A stretch of DNA of 64,000 nucleotides, taken from assembly GCA_963995505.1 (NCBI GenBank), contig OZ023186.1:3286001-3350000 (forward strand). The letters are read 5' to 3'. Positions 57,439-64,000 of the stretch are shown in pieces (within the stretch, counting starts at the first letter, position 1; each line of letters begins with the position of its first letter). Position numbers and translations under genes: made by a program. The DNA is from Hypericum androsaemum. Lineage: Eukaryota; Streptophyta; Magnoliopsida; Malpighiales; Hypericaceae. A model generated the notes under the pieces. The model saw nothing but the letters and a program-made list of their open reading frames with translations, was not told the DNA's origin and made no database searches.

Positions 57439-58500
57439 GAGAGAGAGAGAGGTAATTAATATTTTATTTTGGCCAAACTTCATGTGGTATGAAGCATTAA
57501 ATAGTTGGAAAATATTATTTTAGTATTCTGTAATCTGACTCTTTTTACTAAGTACAATGTTGTTTAATTTTTTTGAACAATTTTTTTTCCAAATTGACAC
57601 TTTTAGTGATGTTTTCAAAATGACAGATTTTCAACTGGTGCATACCTGGATGGCTATGCAGTGATACATCATTTTTCTCTCTCTCATTTTGTGCTAACAT
57701 ATCAAGTAGGACCCATGCACACATTATGTCTCTTGTAACTCAAACTCGACATTTAACCGTCAAATTCCCCGCAACCTCGTCAACAGTTAGTAGAACTCCC
57801 GCTAGAGGATGCGGTAGATTTCTCGCATAGTTCGTGAGGAGCACACTTGTCATGTACGCCCAAATGAGGATAAAGAAAGTAGGGTGTCGCGTACGTGGTC
57901 ATTCACACAGGCACTAGTTAGAAAAATTAATCATGATTAAGAATTTATAACTAAAAGTGTCATTTCAGGAAACTTTTGTAAGAAAATGAAACTACAAGGT
58001 ATAAATTACAGTGACATTTTTCATAAAATATTTGTGATACAACAATCGACACTTTATTTACATTATGACTTATGTACGTTCTTCCACAAACAGAAAACAC
58101 CATCCTACATTGTCCACATAGCCGCTGAAATAGCCAAAATTTGTTTTTGTGAATATTTAGAGTTGAGTTATATTGAAATTATTTCAATATTGTCTTGTTT
58201 ATTTTTAAGTTTTGAATCCAAAATATTTTTAAAAGAATCCAAGTTATTTACTATATACACTAACTCTCTTTATAAATTGAAATTAAAACATCCATAATTC
58301 GGAAACTACAATTTGAACAGTAAAAAAGTGTTTATGATACAAAGACTTTCAGAATATGAAAAGATTCAATATTTAAAGAAACCGAAATTGGGAGTAGTGG
58401 AAAACTCGTTCTATTCAACCGTTGAGTGCTAGAAAACAAAATTTCGGGGATCATTATGACAAAGATTCCCCATAATCAGTCAATCCACAATTAGATCCTT
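57439..58500. other. Intergenic with a possible small MITE
   Basis: TGACACTTTTAGT at 57595-57607 is mirrored by ACTAAAAGTGTCA ending at 57962, and the wider ends are partly similar, so a 370-bp MITE is possible. No gene. The frame 57986-58297 is AT-rich without motif. Confidence 0.45.
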
Positions 58501-58578
58501 TTTCTTCATTCAAAGTGCTTCCTTTTGACGAATAGTTTGACAAACCTGGACCAATTGGATCCCCACAAAGTACCAACA

Positions 58579-58590
58579 GTATATAAGAGA
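58579..58590 (+). promoter_or_regulatory. TATA box of F-box relic 3
   Basis: GTATATAAGAGAAGAACAT, matching the block at 43998-44009, about 80 bp before ATG 58665. Confidence 0.75.
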
Positions 58591-58664
58591 AGAACATACC
58601 CAGATCGTACTCAAACCAAAGAAAACATTGAATCATCAACAACAACATAGGAATTTAATTAAAG

Positions 58665-59608
58665 ATGGAGAACATGAACAACGACATCCTGGGAAACATA
58701 GTGTCCCGTCTGAATGGCACGGCCTTGGCCTCTGTAGCGTGCACCTCCGCGATCTTGCCCAAGAGGAATCCCACTGGAAGCGTCTGTGCAACTCCGCTTG
58801 GCCTTACACTGCGTCCAAACGAGCCGTTGAGCTGATTTCCACCTCTGTTGCGGGCGGTTTCGCAGAGTTCTATGCCAGCTCCTATCCGCTAGTTTTGTAT
58901 GATCACAAGGCTGCAACTTTCGACGTCCAGACTTCATCTTCAGCTGGTGATAATCACGGCCTTGTGTCGCTTGTGGATGTGTTTCTCAACGACGAGTGCG
59001 TGCTCTCCAGGGTTTTCGATGGCATTCCTCAAGCTGACGGTATTTTTTATCACAAGCTAAAGGATACAATGATCATCGACGAACCTACTTGTGAAGATCG
59101 ATCAAAGGAATTGGAAACGGTCTTGAGACTGAGTTGGATACTTTTGGATAAGAAGTCTGGCAAAGCAGTGAACATTTCTAGCACAAAACCAATTTCGGTT
59201 CGCAGGGATGGCCCTCACGACGGAGACTACTTGGCAGAATTCGGGTGTATCCTACTGGTAAATCAAAACAAACCTGGAAAGTGCACAATAACTGCTAGAT
59301 TCAATGTGTGTTCTGATTGCATCGAGGCTTGGTCTCTTAATTGGAGGGAATTGAGCTTGGAGATCGAAGATATAGAAGGATCTAAATTAAGTGAAGAGAA
59401 GAGCCTCGAAACCTTGAACCGGGCACCATCCAGTGCTCGGAGTACTAACCAACTCAAGGATGAAGAAGGATTTCATAGATTCGAGGAGGAGAAGAGCAGA
59501 ATGTTGAAACGAAAAGAATTCACTCAGAAACTAACTGGTCGGTTATTCATGTTAGTTGAGGTGGCGGCATTTGTAACTTGTTCATATACTTTGAAATTCT
59601 TACTCTAG
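58665..59608 (+). pseudogene. F-box gene relic 3 (At2g36090 type), 10-bp deletion
   Basis: ATG 58665 gives MENMNNDILGNIVSRLNGTA and LASVACTS, the F-box start. Ten bases present in relic 2 (TCCAAATTCCA region) are then missing at about 58751, which shifts the frame. The rest is open in the shifted frame to TAG 59606-59608: WKRLCNSAWPYTASKRAVEL, GFAEFYASSYPL, VDVFLNDECVLSRVFDGIPQ, LSWILLDKKSGKAV, SVRRDGPHDGDYLAEFGCIL, LSLEIEDIEGSK and a C-terminal hydrophobic segment RLFMLVEVAAFVTCSYTLKF. That long frame has no ATG before about codon 163, so a full product is not expected. It is the best-preserved of the three copies. Confidence 0.85.
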
Positions 59609-59944
59609 AGAACATGGGGAAGTTCTTTTACGTATATAAGCTGTATGCATACCAAGGATAAGGGATTCAAACGATGTATATAATATTCAATTGATTATGT
59701 TTTATAATAAGAAAATGGGAAAATTCTTATTCAGAGGTTTTACGTGAAATCTTGCGTGGATGCCGAATTATAGGGAGCATACCATGGCCTCGTTCTCGCA
59801 CGAGCGTTGGGGAATTCGGAACCTGATTCTCGAAATGGATTCCCACCGGTAGTTACCCTTCTCAAACAGTCGCAACAACAACGGTGCATTCCAAATCCCT
59901 TCCTGCCTGGGGCGAATTTGGTGGGGATGGGGTAGTCCCCATGG
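59609..59944. other. 3' flank of F-box relic 3, no gene seen
   Basis: The first 90 bp resemble the 3' flank of relic 1 (TTCTTTTACGTATATAAGCTGT, GATTCAAACGATGTATATAATATTCAATTGATTATG), so these two copies share their downstream DNA. The rest is unremarkable. Confidence 0.6.
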
Positions 59945-60192
59945 GTGGGGACTAACTCAAACCAATATCACTATACATGCAAACTAATATCACTTCACAT
60001 GCAAATCAATATCACTTTATATGTAAACCAGCGTCTTGCAAACCAATATCACTTCACATGCAAACCAATATCACTTCAAATGCAAACCAATATCACCTGA
60101 TAGGTTATTGACCATCAGATTTAAAGATAATCAAATCTGACGGCCCAAAATGTAATCCCCACCTGTGGACAAATTTTCTTTAGTCCCCACTC
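59945..60192. mobile_element. MITE with 22-bp tandem repeats
   Basis: GTGGGGACTAA near 59946 is mirrored by TTTAGTCCCCAC at about 60180-60190. Between them CAAACCAATATCACTTCACATG and close variants repeat about seven times from 59958 to 60110, mostly 22 bp apart, followed by a short inverted pair GATTTAAAGATAATCAAATC. Confidence 0.6.
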
Positions 60193-61360
60193 AATCCGGT
60201 CTCTCCTGACTCATATCCAACAGAAACTAGGGTGGGATTGGAATGTTCATGTCATTCACACCTACCCACCACGAGTTGAGCGGACGAATTGAATAACTTT
60301 TGTTTTACAAATCCCATATGATTGCATGTATTAGAGGAACCTCTACCATAGATACAAGCCTTAATGTTAGAGGACATTTGGGATATAATAGACTAGATTT
60401 TTCTAATTAATGAAACACGTGGGCTAGAACTGACTATTGTTCGACTTCAAACGAATTTGAATATTATTTTTTTGTATTCGAATTCATCAAAATTTTAAAT
60501 CGTTTTGATTCGTTCAAGGATGAATTTGACTATGAATTGTGCACCCCCAAATTTGAATTAATTTTTTTTAAGATTAGGATTAGTGTTGGGATTATGGTTA
60601 AGCCTTAGTCTTACCGTTTTGGGTTTATACTACCATAACTCAGCAAGAAATATTTATGTTTGGTTTATTCCTTTTATCTGAATTGTTGTTGAATAAGTTG
60701 TTAAATGAATTAACATCTTAAAATAACTTAGACAAACTACAATTTATTGATTTAAAGTATGGTAAAAATATCTTATTACTTACCATATATCGTCCAATTT
60801 GTTGCTAATATCGAAACGTCAATGATGTTAAATCTCGACATGGGTTTATCATTTCGTTCATATAAAAAAATTCTGCGAAAAAGGAACAAATGTGTAGCGA
60901 CGTGGGTTATGTATCAATCGAATGATATCGAAACAATTACATTAAAATTTAATCAAGAAATTTCATGTTCGACTTTATAAAATAAGTAGTATTAAATACT
61001 TGTTTGGAAGAACTTCGACATCATTCAAAGATCTTATCTGCATCGAAATTAAATTAGTCCATCTAATATATGCCGAATATCATGTGGTTAAATGATATAT
61101 ACACAATTTTCCTCTAGATGCTCGCATATTCTTTGTAAGCTATACGAGGCAGATTGTGGTAGAGACGATTCGACATATGAACCGATTTTCTCCCTACAAA
61201 TAATTACTAATATATTCTATAATAGGCAGTTCTCACTCTCAGTGAATTTGATTAAAATATGACTGAATGTTTAAAAGATGTACAAAAGTGGATTTTTTCT
61301 CAAAATGGTGTTACTGTTGAAAATATTCCGGAAATGATGTTGTTTTTTAAAATCGAATTT
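60193..61360. other. Intergenic, no gene seen
   Basis: AT-rich. A block around 60430-60550 with CGAATTTGAAT/ATTCGAATTC words ends GTGCACCCCC and may be the end of a decayed hAT-like MITE. The frame 60759-60980 has no recognisable motif. Confidence 0.45.
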
Positions 61361-61575
61361 TTTTTTCGACATGGGCTCCTCAGATTGAATTTTTTTTTCG
61401 ACTTGGGACCAAAATCAAAAATTTTTTTTGACTTCCGTGGTCGAACAAATCTTTTCGATTTGGCCCCAGGTTGAATTTTTTTTTCGATTTAGGGATGGCC
61501 TTATCCAAACGCCATCCGTCCAGATTGCGGAAGTTGTGGATTGGTCCCAGATCGAAAAAAGTTTCGACCTGGGTC
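61361..61575. repeat. Degenerate short repeats with poly-T
   Basis: TTGAATTTTTTTTTCGA(C/T)TT(G/A)GG-type units occur at about 61387, 61415 and 61472, with related CGACATGGG and CGACCTGGG words. They produce the spurious frames at 61259-61622. Confidence 0.6.
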
Positions 61576-61659
61576 ATCCCGAACTACAAATAACCGGGCA
61601 ATACACCTACCTACCCACATAATTTTTGACCCCAGCCGTTCAAGTTTGTTCGTCCAATC

Positions 61660-61830
61660 CATCTCCGCCGTTCGTCCTCCCCGCCGTTCGCCGCATCTCT
61701 CCGTCTCGTCATCATCACCGCCTCGTCATCATCACCGTCTAGCTCCCTCGCCGTCTCTGCTTCCCCGCCTCGCCGTCTCCGCTTCCCCGCCTTGCTGTCT
61801 CCGCCGCTTCCCCGCCCCCGTCGCCGTACG
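61660..61830. repeat. CCGCC/GTCTC low-complexity stretch
   Basis: Repeats of CGCCGTCTCCGCTTCCCCGCC type. It could be the leader or promoter of the downstream plant mobile domain gene. Confidence 0.5.
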
Positions 61831-61859
61831 GTATAAATTATGCATTTGAATTTAATTGG

Positions 61860-62110
61860 AACGTTAATAACATTAATTGAATGGTTAATTTTTTGATTTA
61901 ATTAATTGAACCATTAATTAATTAGATCGTTGGCTCGTCCTCGTCGTTAGTTAATTATTTGATTTAATTGAACTATTAATTGATTAGATCGTTGGCTCGT
62001 CGTCGCCGTTAGTTAATTATTTGATTTAATTGAACCGTTAATTGAATGGTTAATTTTTTGATTTAATTAATTGGACTGTTAATTAATTGAACTGCTAATT
62101 AATTTGGTCT
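61860..62110. repeat. 62-bp duplication and TTAATTGA-rich repeats
   Basis: AGATCGTTGGCTCGTC.TCG at 61924 and 61986 begins two copies of a 62-bp unit. Outside them, GGTTAATTTTTTGATTTAATTAATTG occurs at about 61882 and 62050. Confidence 0.85.
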
Positions 62111-62352
62111 GACCACTCGATCTGACCATGTGGTCTGACCACCCAGTCAGACCGGATCATTATATATTTTTGATTTAAAAATGGGATTTTTAAAATTTTT
62201 TGGTTTGGGTTGGGCAAAATTCGATCTGACCACCAGGTCCGAGTGATTCTACAATTATAATGATCGCTTCACAATTCATATTTTTACAGTACCATTTGGT
62301 AAATATTTAATTAATTTATTAATTTTGATTTAATTTTGTTACGAATTTAGAT

Positions 62353-63938
62353 ATGGCTTCACAATCAGACTTATCTCAGTATTTGGGGAATGGAGGACCC
62401 GTAGATGACACTCTGTTACGTTACCAGAATGTGCACCGTTCTCAGGAAATTTAGAATTGTGAGGTACGTAATTAAAAATTAAAAATTTTATATTAAATTT
62501 TTTTAAAATAATAGATAAAAATGTTTTTATTTTTGGTTATTTTGTGTAGGTTGAGAACCAAAGTCCAAACAATGAGCCGTTGAGTTTTTGTCGTCGCACC
62601 CTGAGAACAGGAGGCGTAAGAAACCAGAAATTCATTGAGTATATGAAGGATGCCAGTTTTTGGGACGTATGGCGCATTGGCAATGTCATTGTCGATACTG
62701 CACTGGTTACCACCCTGGTGGAGAGGTGGAGGCCAGAAACACACACTTTCCACATGCTTGAGGGGGAGATGACCATTACTCTCCAAGATGTGTCTGTGTT
62801 GCTCAGTCTTCCTATCGATGGAAAACCAGCAACGGGATCGCAGACACCTTCCCAGTGGAAGAAAATGTGTTATGGCCTATTTGGCATAAGCCCACATGAT
62901 ACTCCAGGAGCTTTCACAGGCAATAGAATTGCAATGGAGTGGTTTACCACCAATTTTTCTCCTTCTGATCTCCCAGATGATGCTGATGATGAGCTAGTGC
63001 AGCGATACGTTCGAGCAAACATAATGCGACTTATTGGATGCACGCTTTTTCCTGAGTCCGCAGACCGATTGGTCCACATCTGCTGGTTGTCATTTCTTGT
63101 TGATGTTGCAAAAATTAGCACATATAGTTGGGGTAGTGCATTTTTGGCACACGTGTACTACCAGTTATGCAAAGCCACATGTACAAAAGTGACATTAGTT
63201 TGCGGGGCTATGCAACTGGTTTGTATGTGGGCTTACGAAAGGATAATCCCGACTTGCCCCATTTACCGTGAGCCTCGAAGGCAAGCTGATGATGAGCCAC
63301 TAGGCATCAGGTACTCGTATTACTATTTAATACTATTTATTTTCAAATAATGAGTTGATGTATTAGTATCCAATGCATAATTACTAAGTTTCGCAGGTGG
63401 ACATGCCCTATAGATCGACGTCAGACTAGAAAAATTACCAACGTCACCTACTACCGCTACATGTTCGACGAGTTAAAAGATTCAGATGTAAATAACTTTT
63501 GCAAATTTATATTTTCTAATTCTGCGTATCTAGACATATTATTATAAAAGTTTTTTTTATCTTGTTGGCGTGCCTGAATCATAGGTGGTTTGGATGCCAT
63601 ATGCTGACGATATCATTGCTAAGTTGCCCCTCGTATGCCACCGAGATCAGGCTTTGTGGTTGGCACGAGTCCCGTTGATAAGCTTTCTTCATGTGGAGTG
63701 GCATTATCCCGACCGGGTGTTACGACAATTTAGAATGATGCAGTATATTCTGGCAGAACCTGAGAACGATGAGGGGACACATGGTAGTTTAGACCGTCGT
63801 AACCAAACTGCTCAAGATTGGGCAAAATTTTATAGCAACTATGTGGCAGTATGGCATGATCGATTATGCTACGTATTTCTAACAGTTCCTGCACCGCCGC
63901 ATATCCATTATCATGATGGCGCTAGGCTTTACATGACT
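62353..63938 (+). CDS. Plant mobile domain (PMD) protein, MAIN-like, partial
   Basis: Four exons placed by GT..AG borders and phase: 62353-62463, 62550-63310, 63397-63487 and 63585-63938. The gene continues past the window. The product has the PMD core: RIGNVIVDTALVTTLVERWR, THTFHMLEGEMTITLQDVSV, LLSLPIDGKP, MRLIGCTLFPESADRLVHIC, VCGAMQLVCMWAYERI, then YRYMFDELKDSD, VVWMPYADD and AQDWAKFYSNYVAVWHDR. PMD proteins (MAIN, MAIL1 relatives) act in the nucleus in meristem maintenance and silencing; the domain also occurs inside transposons. Exon 1 starts MASQSDLSQYLGNG, but has an in-frame TAG (62449-62451 region) four codons before its splice donor, where a Trp is usual. Either this is a pseudogene or the true first exon lies elsewhere. 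The other exons are intact. Confidence 0.75.
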
Positions 63939-64000
63939 GTAAGTATTGTAAAAGATTATACGAATTATATTTTATATTAAATGTCTAATAATCTTTAATA
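63939..64000 (+). other. Start of an intron of the PMD gene
   Basis: Follows the donor ACT|GTAAGTATTG at 63938/63939; AT-rich and cut by the window end. Confidence 0.6.

Noticed and set aside
62580..63350. PMD frame starting at 62580 as a single-exon gene
   Set aside because: The start there is a TTG codon, and phase-consistent splice sites show it is the second exon.

Overview
The window is nuclear DNA of a flowering plant, most likely a woody eudicot. Genes have introns with GT..AG borders, there are plant-only receptor families (a CrRLK1L kinase and malectin-LRR proteins), At2g36090-type F-box relics and a plant mobile domain gene, and most of the rest is LTR retrotransposon and MITE sequence. 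The species cannot be fixed from this sequence alone.

Layout. 1-7 kb is small DNA elements: an arm of a terminal-inverted-repeat family (1-705), a Mutator-like MITE (834-2366) with a hAT-like MITE nested inside it, and a 1.4 kb inverted-repeat element (5331-6761) carrying a captured piece of a MYC2-type bHLH gene. 7695-12299 is a Ty3/gypsy-type LTR element with perfect target duplications. It has a 661-codon open frame running opposite to the element and a 26-bp minisatellite, and it landed about 100 bp upstream of the TATA box of a small uncharacterised gene (12483-12851). 15071-17578 (minus) is an intact HERK1-type receptor kinase. 18-22 kb is intergenic, with MITEs and tandem repeats.

22.3-28 kb (plus) is a CCR4-NOT subunit gene, NOT2/VIP2; I resolved 13 coding exons giving 651 aa. 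Convergent to it on the minus strand are two tandem malectin/LRR receptor-like proteins without kinase: a full-length one of 613 aa (30905-33303) and a 298-aa paralogue (28574-30122) that lost the whole malectin domain but keeps an open frame through every splice junction. 33974-41671 is a Ty1/copia element on the minus strand with 5-bp target duplications and a broken polyprotein.

42-59.6 kb holds three decayed copies of one F-box gene. Between the second and third lies a nested transposon island (45314-57430). A hAT-like element with an exact 8-bp duplication was hit by a non-autonomous gypsy-type element, which ends in an inverted LTR pair and contains a further fold-back repeat. It was also hit by a Reina-like chromovirus (51781-56992). 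61.6-64 kb starts a plant mobile domain (MAIN-like) gene that runs off the window and has an in-frame stop in its first exon.

The host genes that look functional are HERK1, NOT2, the two receptor-like proteins and probably the small gene at 12.5 kb. They share no obvious pathway; HERK1 and the receptor-like proteins are all cell-surface proteins with malectin-type ancestry. The main novelty is the malectin-less receptor-like gene, the antisense reading frame in the 7.7 kb element, the captured bHLH fragment and the nested, partly palindromic transposon island.
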